A stretch of 64,000 bases of DNA from Halomicrobium urmianum (GCF_020217425.1 NZ_CP084090.1:1922001-1986000), one strand, 5' to 3'. Positions 32,731 through 42,421 are shown, counted from the stretch's first letter. Numbers and translations are program-made. The notes: a model not told the origin generated them from the letters alone.

Positions 32731-34302
32731 TCACGTCAGTAGTTCGTCCGTCGCTTCCCGCTGGTCGCGGATCCGGTCGATCGTCCGGAACTGCGCGCTC
32801 AGCCAGGCGTAGACGTCGTTGCCCTCGACGTCGGTCCGGAGGCGCTTCATCCGGTCAGCGCGCTCCTCCGGGGGCGTGGCGAGCGCCTGGCGAACGCCGT
32901 CGGCGATCTCCCGCACGTCGTAGGGGTTGACCACGACGCTACCCGCGTCCAGCTGCTCGATGGCGCCAGCCAGCTCCGAGAGGACCAGCGTCCCGGGCTC
33001 GTCCCCCTGGGCGGCGACGAACTCCTTGGCGACGAGGTTCATCCCGTCTCGGACGGGGGTCACGACGGCCACGTCGGCCTCGCGGTACAGGGCCGCCAGC
33101 GCCTCGCGCGGGAGGTGATCGTCGACGTAGTGAATCGGCTGCCAGTCGTCGGTGCCGAACCGGTCGTTGATCTCGGCGACGCGGGCCTCGACGCGCTCGC
33201 GAAGCCGCGCGTACGCGGGGATCTCCTGGCGGCTCATCGACACCTTCTGGACGTAGGTCAGGTCGCCCTGCAGGTCCGGTTCCTCCTCCCAGAGGAGCTC
33301 CAGCGCGTCCAGTCGCCGCTCGACGCCCTTCGTGTAGTCCAGCCGCTCGACGCCCAGCGCAATCCGGCGGTCGGTCAGGCCGTGCTCCTCGCTGAACTCG
33401 GTCCAGAACTCGTCGCTCTCGTCGGACTCGGCGCGCTCCGCCCACTTCGCCGCATCCGTGCCGATGGGGAACGACCGGACGTAGGTGCGCTGGCCGTCGC
33501 GGACGACGCTTCCGCTGTTGCGGTCGACGTCGCCGAGGCCGGCCACCTCGACCCCGTCGAGGAAGTTCCGGCAGTCCGTGTCGGTGTGAAAGCCCAGCAG
33601 GTCGTTGGCGAGCAGGCCGTCCACGATCGCCTCGGCCTGCGGGCAGGCCCGGAACACGTCCCAGGACGGCCAGGGGATGTGCCAGAACTGCGCCAGGAAG
33701 GCCTCGGGCCGGGCGTCCCGCACCAGCCTGGGTGCCCGCCCGAAGTGGTAGTCGTGGAACCAGACGATGCCGTCGCTCGGGGACCGCCGGATCACCGCAT
33801 CGGCGAACGTCTCGTTGACGGCCTCGTAGGTCGCCCAGTCGCCCGGCCGGACGTCCACCTTCGAGAGGTCGGCGTGACACACCGGCCACAGCACGCGGTT
33901 GCTGTAGCCGCGATAGTACCCCTCGACGTCGTCCTCGTCGAGCCACACGCGCTGGAGCCGATAGGACTCCTCGCCCGGCGGCAGGGCGACCGTGCCGTCC
34001 TCGTCGGCCATCTCCCTGTCGGCCTCGCCGTCCCCCCACGCGACCCAGGTGCCCGCCAGCCGCTGCATCAGGGGATCGACGGCCGCCGTGAGACCGCCCG
34101 CTGGCGGCTCGACGACGATCTCGCCGTCCTCGTATTCGTGGCTGTAGGGCTGGCGGTTCGAGACGACGATCAGGTCTCCGTCCTCGAGGAGCTCCGAGAT
34201 CGCACCGTGGACACCGTCTCCACCCTCCCCTGACGGTCGGTCGTCGGTCGACGACTCGTCCCGTCGCCCGGACTGCACATCGTCTGCGTTCGTCCACTTC
34301 AT
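32731..34302 (-). CDS. otsA: trehalose-6-phosphate synthase (GT20)
   Basis: 523-residue glycosyltransferase that joins a nucleotide-activated glucose to glucose-6-phosphate. Motifs in order: [85 protein letters not shown] and [11 protein letters not shown]. All substrate-binding regions look intact. An acidic N-terminal extension of about 45 residues precedes the catalytic domain. I prefer the ATG at 34302 over the TTG at 34332 because a TTTTTGC-type element lies about 30 nt upstream of it. Confidence 0.95.
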   Translation of the reverse strand: MKWTNADDVQSGRRDESSTDDRPSGEGGDGVHGAISELLEDGDLIVVSNRQPYSHEYEDGEIVVEPPAGGLTAAVDPLMQRLAGTWVAWGDGEADREMADEDGTVALPPGEESYRLQRVWLDEDDVEGYYRGYSNRVLWPVCHADLSKVDVRPGDWATYEAVNETFADAVIRRSPSDGIVWFHDYHFGRAPRLVRDARPEAFLAQFWHIPWPSWDVFRACPQAEAIVDGLLANDLLGFHTDTDCRNFLDGVEVAGLGDVDRNSGSVVRDGQRTYVRSFPIGTDAAKWAERAESDESDEFWTEFSEEHGLTDRRIALGVERLDYTKGVERRLDALELLWEEEPDLQGDLTYVQKVSMSRQEIPAYARLRERVEARVAEINDRFGTDDWQPIHYVDDHLPREALAALYREADVAVVTPVRDGMNLVAKEFVAAQGDEPGTLVLSELAGAIEQLDAGSVVVNPYDVREIADGVRQALATPPEERADRMKRLRTDVEGNDVYAWLSAQFRTIDRIRDQREATDELLT

Positions 34303-34608
34303 GTCCTTCGAACGGAGTCGGCCACGAAGCAAAAACCGGTCGTCGCTTCACGGGTTTCCCGCGACGTAAGGCACTGGCATCTGAGCGCCGTCCTGCGTTA
34401 CACCGCCGGTACTCGGAGTAAGGCGCGGTTACTCGGCCCATCACGCGACGGCCGCGGTGGGTCGGCGGTCCACAGCGCGGCCCCGGCGGCTCGCCTCGTC
34501 GCGCCGGGGCGAGTGCCGGCGTCGTCCCGTCCGTAACCGGTCGTTATCCGGACCGCTCGCGGAGAAGGTGTCGAACAGTTAACCGCTCTCGTCTCCTACG
34601 TCGGTCCC
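34303..34608. promoter_or_regulatory. 306-bp divergent intergenic region between otsA and a lamin-tail gene
   Basis: No gene is visible. The stretch contains GGTACTCGGAGTAAGG (34407-34422), a short palindrome whose half-sites TACTC and GAGTA equal those of the putative TrmB operators at 58.7 and 60.6 kb, but with a 1-nt spacer instead of 6. CAGTTAACC (about 34575-34583) lies near the start of the plus-strand gene and may be its TATA region. Confidence 0.4.
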
Positions 34609-35391
34609 ATGTCCGAGGACAGCGACCGGCCGGCCTGGCGCGTGACGGCCGATCCCGACCGCATCGAGGCGCTGGCGGCCGAGCACGGCGTGACGCCGGT
34701 CCTGACCGACGAACCCGACGGCGGCACCCGCCTCGGCCTGGCGAGCGACCCCGGCGCGGTCGACGGGGAGCGCCTCTCCTGGGCCGCGTTCCGCGACCGG
34801 TTCGATCCGGACGAGCACGCCGGGCTCTACCGCGAGGCGGCCACCGTCGCCGCCGACCGGCCCGCCGTGGCGGTCGTCGCCCGCGGATCCCTCTCGGAGC
34901 GCGTCGAGGGCGAGGAGAAGCTCGTCGAACCGGAGGAGACGCCGGCCGACCAGCTGGCTGTCGGGGACACGGGCGAGGGCGAACCGGTCGCGTTCGACGC
35001 CAACGCGGCCGAGGGAACGGCCGATGCGGACGTGGACCGGACCGAGTCGACGTCCGCCGGCGGCGGCGCGGCGGGCGCGTTCGCCCTCGACGAGATCCAC
35101 GAGACCGCGTCCGACCCCGCCGACGAGTACCTCGTCTTCCGGAACGAGGCCGACGACCCGCTCGACGTCTCCGGGTGGACCGTCGAGAACGACGCGGGCC
35201 GGTCCTACGCGTTCCCGGACGGGACCGTCCTCGATCCGGGAGAGAGCGTCACGCTCTACAGCGGCCGCGGCGCGGACGACGACCACCTCTACTGGGGCGC
35301 CGGCGAGGAACTGTGGGACGAGACGGGGGATGTCGTCACCGTGCGGACCGCTGACGGCCGCGAGGTCGTCAGGGAGCCGTACGGGCGGTAG
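34609..35391 (+). CDS. cytoplasmic protein with C-terminal lamin-tail domain
   Basis: 260 residues. The N-terminal 100 residues form an unassigned acidic alpha/beta region (WRVTADPDRIEALAAEHGVTP, SWAAFRDRFDPDEHAGLYRE). A linker is followed by a lamin-tail (LTD) beta sandwich at about 155-258: ALDEIHETASDPADEYLVFRNE, DVSGWTVENDAGRSYAF, LDPGESVTLYSGRG and YWGAGEELWDETGDVVTV. No signal peptide is present, although LTDs in haloarchaea are often secreted. The partner or ligand is unknown. Confidence 0.82.
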   Translation: MSEDSDRPAWRVTADPDRIEALAAEHGVTPVLTDEPDGGTRLGLASDPGAVDGERLSWAAFRDRFDPDEHAGLYREAATVAADRPAVAVVARGSLSERVEGEEKLVEPEETPADQLAVGDTGEGEPVAFDANAAEGTADADVDRTESTSAGGGAAGAFALDEIHETASDPADEYLVFRNEADDPLDVSGWTVENDAGRSYAFPDGTVLDPGESVTLYSGRGADDDHLYWGAGEELWDETGDVVTVRTADGREVVREPYGR

Positions 35392-35509
35392 TAGTGAGGT
35401 CCGAGCATAGCGAGCGCCCTCGAAAAAGCGGGGGCTGTGACGGTAGTCAGCGTTCCGCGCGCCCGGTAACGGACGCCTGTTTACCCCGCTGGAGTCCCTA
35501 AGCGCGGCT

Positions 35510-36091
35510 ATGACATCGTTGACCGGTCTCGTCGACGGTGATCGGGCCAACGCCTGGCTCGCCTGGGGGCTCGTCGCCTTCCTCGCCGTCGCGACGGTCG
35601 AGAGCCTGCTGACGGACGCCGCGCTGTGGGGCGCGTTCGCCGCGGTCGTCGCCGCCGTGGCGGTGCTCCCGGCCGTCGTCTACCGGGATCCCGGGCGGAT
35701 GATCGAGTGGGAGGTGCTCGCGCTCGCGACGCTCCCGGTCGTGGCCCGCTCGTACGGCCTGTTCACGCAGATCGCCACGTACGTCGCCGTGGCGGCGCTG
35801 GCGCTGATCGCCGTCGCCGAGATCGACCGCTTCTCCGAGGCCGAGATGGAGCCGTGGTTCGCCGTGACCTTCGTCGCGATGACGACCGCGACCGTCGCGG
35901 CCGGCTGGGCCGTCGCGCGGTGGCTCTCGGACCGCTACCTCGGGACCGGGTTCCTGACGAGTTCGACGGCGCTGATGTGGGACCTCGTCGTCGCGACGGC
36001 GGTCGGCCTGGCCGCCGGCGCGCTCCTCGAGTACTACGTCCGTCGCTCCGCCTCGTCGGACGCCGGCCCGTCGCCGGAGGTGGGCGCGTGA
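35510..36091 (+). CDS. six-helix membrane protein
   Basis: 193 residues with about six hydrophobic helices and short loops; DPGRMIEWEVLALATLP and MEPWFAVTFVAMTTATVAAGW are the most distinctive parts. No named family is recognised. Its stop overlaps the GTG start of the next gene (GTGA), so the two membrane proteins are translationally coupled and probably form a complex or act together. Confidence 0.75.
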   Translation: MTSLTGLVDGDRANAWLAWGLVAFLAVATVESLLTDAALWGAFAAVVAAVAVLPAVVYRDPGRMIEWEVLALATLPVVARSYGLFTQIATYVAVAALALIAVAEIDRFSEAEMEPWFAVTFVAMTTATVAAGWAVARWLSDRYLGTGFLTSSTALMWDLVVATAVGLAAGALLEYYVRRSASSDAGPSPEVGA

Positions 36092-36720
36092 TCCGCGACG
36101 CGCTGCCGGACCCGACCGAGGAGCCGCTGCTGGCCGCCGCCCGTGCGCTGCAGGCGGTGCTCGTCGCCGTCGTCGTCTACGCCCTCGTCACGGTCCAGAT
36201 CGGTCTCGTGTTCAACGGGCTGACGCCCCTGCTCGTCGCGCTGATCCCGGACGCAGTCCGCCGGCGGTACGGCCACCAGATGCATCCAGGGCTGGCCCTG
36301 TGGATCGCCGTCGCGGCCACCCTCCACGGCGTCGGGGCGCTGGGTCCCTACCGCGAGTTCGGCTGGTACGATCAGGTCGCGCACTCGGTCTCGGCCGCGC
36401 TGGTGGCCGGCGTCGGCTACGCGCTAGTCCGGGCGATCGACCGCCATCACGAGGGCGTCGTCGTCCCGCCGCGCCTGCGGTTCGTGTTCGTCCTCGTGTT
36501 CGTCGTCTCCTTCGGCGTCCTCTGGGAGATCGCGGAGTTCGGCTCGGGCGGGCTCGCGAGCCTGCTGGGCGGCGAGGCCGTGCTCGCGCAGTACGGCATC
36601 GACGACATCGCCCTCGACCTGCTGTTCAACGCCGTCGGGGGCGTCCTCGTCGCGCTGTGGGGGACGGGTTACTTCGACGGCGTCGCGGCGCTCCTCGGGT
36701 GGCAGGTCGACTGGGACTGA
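36088..36720 (+). CDS. DUF2238/YjdF-like membrane protein
   Basis: 210 residues, GTG start overlapping the previous stop by 4 nt. The core features WYDQVAHSVSAALVAGVGYAL, then GVLWEIAEFGSGG, YGIDDIALDLLFNAVGG. The spacing of the D..H, WE..E and D..DL..N..G motifs resembles the DUF2238 (YjdF) membrane family. Function is unknown. About five membrane helices. Together with the upstream gene it forms a two-gene unit. Confidence 0.72.
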   Translation: MIRDALPDPTEEPLLAAARALQAVLVAVVVYALVTVQIGLVFNGLTPLLVALIPDAVRRRYGHQMHPGLALWIAVAATLHGVGALGPYREFGWYDQVAHSVSAALVAGVGYALVRAIDRHHEGVVVPPRLRFVFVLVFVVSFGVLWEIAEFGSGGLASLLGGEAVLAQYGIDDIALDLLFNAVGGVLVALWGTGYFDGVAALLGWQVDWD

Positions 36721-36865
36721 TTCGGGATCGGCCAGCCGGAGTTTCGGTGATTCCGCCGGCAACGCCGCTCTCCCGCCGTCCACGGTCAGCTTACTCCGAG
36801 TTCGTCCGGGTTTCGTTGCAAAGCAGACGCATAACAAAGGGGCGTCCTCCCGTAGCGTTCGATCC

Positions 36866-37135
36866 ATGCAGAGCCAATCCCAGGAGCGGACGAAAGGCGC
36901 AGCCGAACAGACGGGACGAGACCCGATCATCATGGCGGGGATCGCCTCCGTCGCGCTGTCGTGGTACTACTTCTACGTTCAGGGCGACCGCCAGAAGGGT
37001 ATCTTCGTGGGCCTGTGGCCCCCGACGCTGATGGCCTTCGCGAGCTACTTCCGGCAGGCCGAGATCCGGTCGCTGCTCCAGCGCGGCCCCGGCGGCGTCG
37101 TCACCCGCGTCCAGGAGATGCTCGAGCAGCAGTAA
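36866..37135 (+). CDS. 89-residue haloarchaeal protein with one or two membrane helices
   Basis: A polar N-terminus (MQSQSQERTKGAAEQTGRD) is followed by IIMAGIASVALSWYYFYVQGD, then FVGLWPPTLMAFASYFRQ, then a helical tail ending QEMLEQQ. It looks like a real small membrane-associated protein rather than a shadow, given its balanced composition and a hairpin just after its stop. Family unknown. Confidence 0.7.
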   Translation: MQSQSQERTKGAAEQTGRDPIIMAGIASVALSWYYFYVQGDRQKGIFVGLWPPTLMAFASYFRQAEIRSLLQRGPGGVVTRVQEMLEQQ

Positions 37136-37664
37136 CGGCCCGCAGTCCACTTCTCGACCCCCTCACCGCTGCCCGCCGTTACGGCGGGCTTATGTAACGT
37201 CCTACAGTCTCGGTGCCGTCCGTCGAGACGGCGCCGCCCCGTACCAGATCTGTTCTCCACACCCCCGGGCCGCTCGATTCGGGCCGGGAGTCGGACACGG
37301 GTACCGGGGGCGCTGTCCCGTCCGAGCGGCCGGCGGTCGCGACCACTTCCTGTCGTAGACGGTGAAATCGTTCACACATCGAAGGACACCCGGGTTCCCT
37401 TCGAGTGTGTCAATGCGTACAACTCCTACTGTAGGCCGAGCCAACGAGGACCGTCAGGAAGCCCGCACTCGGCGCTCTGCCTCGCGGTTTCGCGCCGCGG
37501 TAGAGCGGCGAGCGTACTGGCCCCACCCGGTTCGACGGATGCTGGCGCTGCTGCTGATACGCTCACCCATCGAGGGCCGTTCACACGGCCGCTACGGCGC
37601 TCTCGACGATGTATGTGTGTAGTTAGCATATAACGAATAACGGCCGTACGCTGTTCTAGAACGC
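37136..37664. other. 529-bp non-coding stretch
   Basis: Apart from the hairpin at 37171-37189 I find no supported gene. A basic 69-86-residue frame near 37362-37622 has the Arg/Ser composition of a shadow. The right end carries TTAGCATATAACG (about 37623-37635), the probable promoter of the channel gene at 37665. A short inverted repeat (ACACATCGAAGGACAC against CCTTCGAGTGTGT, 37375-37411) is also present. Confidence 0.5.
37171..37189 (+). terminator. GCCCGCCG-tta-CGGCGGGC hairpin after the 89-aa gene
   Basis: Perfect 8-bp GC stem with a 3-nt loop, 36 nt after the stop codon at 37135, followed by TTATGTAA. It probably marks the mRNA 3' end; no long T-run is present. Confidence 0.45.
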
Positions 37665-38393
37665 ATGTACACCACAGTCCTGCAGGCTGACCTCGCCGAC
37701 CAGGCGAGAGACGCCATTGGCGACGTCCTGGCGTTCCTGCCCCGGCTGATCGGCGCGATCATCATCCTCCTCGTCGGGTGGATCATCGGCCGCGTCGTCT
37801 CCGGCATCGTGGAACGGCTCGTCGACGCCGCGCGGGTGGACGAGATGGTCCTCGACACGCCGCTGGGACAGATGCTCGGCGGGACGCAACGCGCGGTCTC
37901 GCGGGCGTTCGGGACGCTGGCCAAGTGGTTCGTGTACGCGCTGGCGATCCTGACGGCCGCGGACGTCCTCGCGATCCAGATCCTCTCGCAGTGGATCAAC
38001 CGCGCGGTGTCGTACCTGCCGGCCTTCGTCGCCGGCCTCCTGATCATCGTGCTCGGGTTCGTCGTCGCCGACTTCGTCGGGGACGCCATCACGCGCACGC
38101 GGGCCGCCACGCAGTCGAACTACACGCAGCTGTTCGCCACGGGCACCCGGCTGTTCCTGTACTTCATCGTCATCGTCATCGGCCTCGACACGATGGGCGT
38201 CGACGTCAGCATCCTGTACGTGTTCGCCCGGGCGCTCGCGTGGGGCCTCGCAGCGGCCATCGCCATCGGCGTCGGCGTCGCGCTGGGCTGGGGCGGCAAG
38301 GACTTCGTCGCCGAGAACATCGACCGCTGGGCCCGCAGCGGCAAGAGCAGCGTGCCGTCCGACGAGGAGGGCGCAGGCTCCTCGCTGGACTGA
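37665..38393 (+). CDS. mechanosensitive-channel-like membrane protein
   Basis: 242 residues with four hydrophobic helices (LIGAIIILLVGWIIGRVVSG, KWFVYALAILTAADVL, YLPAFVAGLLIIVLGFVVADFVGD, LFLYFIVIVIGLDTMG), ending GVALGWGGKDFVAENIDRW. The repeat of a helix followed by VSGIVERLVDAARVD and ITRTRAA is the 'conserved TM helix' pattern found in MscS relatives. It lacks the MscS cytoplasmic cage. A role in osmotic release is plausible but not shown. Confidence 0.82.
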   Translation: MYTTVLQADLADQARDAIGDVLAFLPRLIGAIIILLVGWIIGRVVSGIVERLVDAARVDEMVLDTPLGQMLGGTQRAVSRAFGTLAKWFVYALAILTAADVLAIQILSQWINRAVSYLPAFVAGLLIIVLGFVVADFVGDAITRTRAATQSNYTQLFATGTRLFLYFIVIVIGLDTMGVDVSILYVFARALAWGLAAAIAIGVGVALGWGGKDFVAENIDRWARSGKSSVPSDEEGAGSSLD

Positions 38394-38444
38394 CGCCGTC
38401 GGCGGTCGGGCCGCGCCGCCGGTCGATCCCGTCGCGGTCCCCGC

Positions 38445-39685
38445 TCACCACCACTCGGCGTCGTCGTCGAGCTGACCGTACAGGTGTGTCGGGGGCGTCG
38501 CCGTCGCCCCGTGGGTCAGGATCGACCCCGCGACCACGAGCGTGCCGATCGTCCAGGGGACTTCGCTGCCCGTCTCCCGGACGGCCAGGGCCGCGTAGAA
38601 CAGCGCGGCGATGCCGATGGGGCCGAACCAGCCGACGAACAGCGTCGCGGCGGGCCGGTCCAGCGGCCGGACGACGGGCGCCACGGCGATCAGCACCGGG
38701 AGGCGCCGCAGGAGCAGAATCCCGGCGACGAGAGCCACGCCCCGCCAGCCCAGCCCCGCCCAGTCTGAAAGCGGCGCGACGGCGCCGAACAGCACGAACA
38801 CCGGGACGGTGAACAGGCGGTTGAACACCTCCTGGATCTGCCCCTCTCGCCGCTCGTCGCGCGGCTCGGCCTGCCAGTTGTACGCCAGCGCGGCCGCGAA
38901 CACCGCCAGGATGCCGTCGGTTCCGAGCAGCTTGACGAACCCGAGCACGAAGGCGGTCAGCGCGAGCGTGAGCGTGAACACGGACGTGTCCTCCATCGCC
39001 CCCTGCCTGCTCAGCCAGCGCTCGACGCGACCGACCGCGGCGCCGACCGCGAACCCGATCGCGACGGCCCCGAGGACCTCCCAGCCCAGGGTCACCGCCA
39101 GCCAGGAGCGAAGCGTCCCCTCGGAGCCAGCGCCGATGAGGAAGACGGGAAAGAGGACGAACAGGTAGGCGATGCCGTCGTTCCCGCCGGCCTCGGCCGA
39201 GAGGAGGTAGCGGAGCCGCGGGGGACCGTCTCCTCGGCGGTCGAGCCCGTGACGATGGTGCTGGCGACGACGGGATCCGTCGGCGTGACGATGGCGCCGA
39301 CGAGCAGGCCCACCGAGAGCGACACTGGGAGCAACAGGGCGGTCAGCAGGCCGCTGACGAGCCACGTCGCCACCATCCCGACGCCGAGCAGGACCGACAG
39401 CGACCGCGCCCGCCGCCGGATGTACGTGGACGGCAGCCGGAGGCCGATGCTCGCGACGGCGATGGCGACCGTCACCCGGGCCAGCCGCTCGACCAGGGCC
39501 AGCGGCGGGTCGGCGGCCGACAGGTCGAACAGGGCCAGCCCGTGCGGGCCGGTGACCACTCCGACGGCGACCGCCAGGACGGTCTCCTGCGGGAGGGAGC
39601 CGCGGCTCCGGAGGAGGCCGGCTCCGAGGCCCAGCGCGACCGTGAGTCCGCCGACCAGCGCCAGCGCGAGGTTCAGGTCGCGCAT
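38445..39685 (-). pseudogene. cation/proton antiporter (NhaP/CPA1 type) interrupted by a frameshift
   Basis: The N-terminal half (from the ATG at 39685) encodes membrane helices to VGAIVTPTDPVVASTIVTG, with the TDPV motif of the CPA family. At STAEETVP (about 39235) the frame is lost. The C-terminal half resumes one base out of phase as LRYLLSAEAGGNDGIAYLF, where the conserved ND ion-binding pair lies, and continues through FAAALAYNWQAE and GWFGPIGIAALFY to the stop at 38445. One missing base in or next to a run of five C explains everything. Rejoined, it is a normal antiporter of about 413 residues exchanging Na+ or K+ for protons. Mutation or sequencing error cannot be told apart here. Confidence 0.8.
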
Positions 39686-39733
39686 CTACCGGAGGCGGGT
39701 CCGGTGAACGGATAGTTACGCGCTCCCCAACCG

Positions 39734-40291
39734 CTACCTCTGATCGGTTCCCGCTTCCGTTTCCCCGAGGAGGTCCCGCAGGCGCGACTCGGAGGCGACC
39801 CACGAGCCGAGCGTCAGCCCGTAGACGAGGTGGCCGACGTGGAAGACTAGCCGCTCCGTCCCGTCGAGGTCCTGCCCGAGCACGCGCCCCAGGACGACGC
39901 GGGCCCCGAAGACCGACATCGCCAGGCCGTAGAGCGCGCCGAGCGCCGTCCCGCCGGCCTCCCGCGCGGTGTCCGAGGAAGCGCGGCGCTCGAACGCTGG
40001 GTAGAGCGCGCCGAAGGCGGCTCCGCCACTGAACCCGTACAGGAGGTGGAGCAGGAGCGCGGGGACGGGGTGGTCGTCCGGGTCGCCGCCGGCGACGTAC
40101 TGCGCCCAGAACTCGGCGGTCGGCGGGAGCGACCTGGTCGTGGGGATCCGGTAGACCGTCATCACGACGGTCGCGATCAGTCCCCCGACGCCGCCTCGGG
40201 CCGTCCAGCGCGCCCGACCGGTGGTCGTCTCGTCCGCCGCCGCTCGGCGCTCCGCGGGACTGCCGGTCTCGTCGAGTGTCGCGCGGCTCAT
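39734..40291 (-). CDS. membrane protein, distant relative of the one at 2.2 kb
   Basis: 185 residues. A 30-residue polar N-terminus precedes four hydrophobic segments. GGVGGLIATVVMTVYR opens helix 1, LLLHLLYGFSGGAAFGALYP and GGTALGALYGLAMSVFG follow, and FHVGHLVYGLTLGSW closes. The MT-containing first helix and C-terminal HLVYG motif are shared with the 166-residue protein at 2248-2748 (possible DUF6789). The gene starts shortly upstream of the antiporter gene on the same strand, 48 nt apart, so a functional link is possible. Confidence 0.72.
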   Translation of the reverse strand: MSRATLDETGSPAERRAAADETTTGRARWTARGGVGGLIATVVMTVYRIPTTRSLPPTAEFWAQYVAGGDPDDHPVPALLLHLLYGFSGGAAFGALYPAFERRASSDTAREAGGTALGALYGLAMSVFGARVVLGRVLGQDLDGTERLVFHVGHLVYGLTLGSWVASESRLRDLLGETEAGTDQR

Positions 40292-40363
40292 CTACCGTCT
40301 CCTCCGGCCGGTACGCCGAAGGGGGCAAGGCCGGCATCTGCCGGGGGTTAAAACGGCCGTCCG

Positions 40364-41119
40364 CTACACCAGCACGAGCAGGGCGGTGTACCCGCCGGCA
40401 CCGACGGTGAACGACCAGAAGCGGCTGTCGCGGTGTTCCGGCAGTTCCTCCTTGATCGCGTTGAGCACGACGCTTCCGGCGAGGAACGCGAACATGACCA
40501 TCAGCGCCTGTTCGCCGACGTCGACGCCGAAGCCCGCGAGCGTCCCGAGCAGGACGGCGCCGGCCAGCACCCACCGACCGATCCGGCGGTACACCTCGCG
40601 GTGGTGGTAGCGGAGGCTGGCGTCGTTGACGAAGAAGTGCATTCCCATAGCGACCGCGAACCAGAGCACGCTCCCGGCGCCGCCGAGCTCCCGGTGGACG
40701 AGGAGGTAGCCGATCAGGGCGTTGTAGGCGGCGAACGAGGTGACGTGGAACCAGAAGACGGTCGTCGGGAACTCGGTGTCCTCCGGGATCCAGTGACACC
40801 GGACGTACCGTTCGAGGCCGTAGAAGACCACGAATCCCAGCAGCGCCACGACGTAGATGTGCCGCTCGGGGAGCAGCCCGAGCAGCGCCGTGTCGCTCCC
40901 GACGACCTCCGTGCCGGCGTGCAGTTCCGGGAGGAGGTGGACGAACACGTACGCGACGGAGACGCCGCCCGCCAGCGACAGGAACCGGTCGCGGGCCGTC
41001 TCGTCCGAGAACCGGACGGCGGGCGAGACGACGTGCACCCCGGCCAGCGTGAACGCCGCGATCACCACGAACGCGTCGAGCGGCCAGTCGTGTATCGCCT
41101 GCGGGACCGGGCCGATCAT
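40364..41119 (-). CDS. ZIP-like integral membrane protein
   Basis: 251 residues with about eight helices. FLSLAGGVSVAYVFVHLLPEL (about 46-66) and the C-terminal MFAFLAGSVVLNAIKEELPEH are typical of divergent ZIP-family proteins, including the conserved H..PE and E.LP motifs. ZIP proteins import zinc, iron or manganese. Several His and Asp residues sit in loops (HVTSFAAYNALIGYLLVHRE). The family call is by pattern only. Confidence 0.7.
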   Translation of the reverse strand: MIGPVPQAIHDWPLDAFVVIAAFTLAGVHVVSPAVRFSDETARDRFLSLAGGVSVAYVFVHLLPELHAGTEVVGSDTALLGLLPERHIYVVALLGFVVFYGLERYVRCHWIPEDTEFPTTVFWFHVTSFAAYNALIGYLLVHRELGGAGSVLWFAVAMGMHFFVNDASLRYHHREVYRRIGRWVLAGAVLLGTLAGFGVDVGEQALMVMFAFLAGSVVLNAIKEELPEHRDSRFWSFTVGAGGYTALLVLV

Positions 41120-41176
41120 GCCGCGACTACGTCCCGGCCGTGGAAAACAGTTCCTCGGACCGAAGGGTCCGTCGCC

Positions 41177-42421
41177 CTACGGCCGATCGTGGAACAGCGC
41201 CAGGTGGCGGACGATGGCGCGGTTCTCCAGCCCGCCCGCCAGCGCCCCCGAGAGCACGCCGACGGTGCTGATGAACGCGCCCGTGCGGACCATGTCGACC
41301 ACGCTGACCGACGGGTCCTCGAGGCTGGGCCAGTTGGCCATCAGGTCCGGCGGGAAGACGACGAACTCGATGACCAGCATGATGCCGGCGACGAGGGCGA
41401 ACAGCCCGGCCATCGCGCCGAGCAGGATCAGGAAGACGGTGACGTTGACCAGCGCCGTGTGTTCGGTGATCAGGCGGTGGCGCTCGCGCGGAAAGGAGAG
41501 GTTCTGGACGAACAGGAGGTACAGCGCTGCGGCGAAGACGCTGACGACCGCGAACAGTCCCGCCGTCGCGTTGTCGAGGTGGAAGCCAACGTCCCACGAC
41601 TCGGCGCTGAAGACGATGACGAGCGTGGGCGCCACCGCCGCAGTCGCCAGCTTCGGCAGCGACAGCGGGAGCAGCGGTGCCCGGCTGTCGACCAGCGCCC
41701 GCGCCACCTGTCGCGGGTTGCGCGCGGCGCTCAGCCCGTGGAAGGCCAGCCGGCGGAGCCGGCCCCGGGGCGACGCCTCCTCGTCGGGCACCTCCGCGGC
41801 GATGCGCTCGAGGTGGCGCTCGGCCGTCGCGTCGAACGACGGCACCGACCGCCGGTCCGGGTCGAACCGGAACGGCTCCATCAGGCCGCCGTCGGCGTCG
41901 GCGTGGCGGGCGCCGAGGACGTGCCCGACCAGGTGACAGCACAGCGTCGCCGCGTTCCAGCGGACCGCCGGCGCGTCGAGCGCTCGCATCGGCTCGTCGC
42001 GCCGCCGGCTCCTGAGTATCCGCGTCGAGACGACCGCGGTCCGCGCCAGCGGCGACGCCAGCCCCGGGACGTACCGGTCCCGGCTGGACGTGACGGTCAC
42101 GTCCGTGACGACGACGGTCACGTCGTACGGTCCCTCGACCATCCGGTGGGTGGCGTCGTCGAGGAACTCCGAGGCCCGCCGGGACCGGCTGTCGGGGAGC
42201 CGGGTCGGCTCCTCGACGTAGAACGCCCAGTCGGCGTCCGTGGCCGACGCCAGTTCCGCCCGCGCGTCCGCGGTCATCCGCTCCGTGAACGAGCGGAGCG
42301 CGTCGACGTCGCCGTCCGGCTCGTAGGCGACGAGCACGCCGACGTCGACCTGCGGAGCAGTGGTCCGCTTCTCTCCGTCGACTGCAGTGCCCTGTCCGGC
42401 CGCGGAGTCGGGCGATCCCAT
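41177..42421 (-). CDS. membrane protein with a zincin-like domain lacking the catalytic Glu
   Basis: 414 residues. The soluble N-terminal half (about 1-235) contains CHLVGHVLGARHADADGGLM. Its spacing is that of a metzincin zinc site (H-x3-H-x2-G-x2-H) followed by a Met-turn-like GLM. The second position of the HExxH signature is Leu, so the usual general base is missing. The C-terminal half (about 255-400) has four membrane helices. It could be a zinc-binding, non-proteolytic relative of archaemetzincin-type proteases, tethered to the membrane. Family assignment is my reading of the motif, not a database match. Confidence 0.72.
   Translation of the reverse strand: MGSPDSAAGQGTAVDGEKRTTAPQVDVGVLVAYEPDGDVDALRSFTERMTADARAELASATDADWAFYVEEPTRLPDSRSRRASEFLDDATHRMVEGPYDVTVVVTDVTVTSSRDRYVPGLASPLARTAVVSTRILRSRRRDEPMRALDAPAVRWNAATLCCHLVGHVLGARHADADGGLMEPFRFDPDRRSVPSFDATAERHLERIAAEVPDEEASPRGRLRRLAFHGLSAARNPRQVARALVDSRAPLLPLSLPKLATAAVAPTLVIVFSAESWDVGFHLDNATAGLFAVVSVFAAALYLLFVQNLSFPRERHRLITEHTALVNVTVFLILLGAMAGLFALVAGIMLVIEFVVFPPDLMANWPSLEDPSVSVVDMVRTGAFISTVGVLSGALAGGLENRAIVRHLALFHDRP

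Noticed and set aside
37362..37622. 86-residue plus-strand frame
   Set aside because: It is basic and Ser/Arg-rich, opposite to the acidic proteins of this organism, with no promoter or family signal.
38445..40799. 784-residue open frame covering antiporter and upstream genes
   Set aside because: Only its C-terminal 265 residues are antiporter. The rest is an out-of-frame reading of the membrane proteins at 39.7-40.8 kb.
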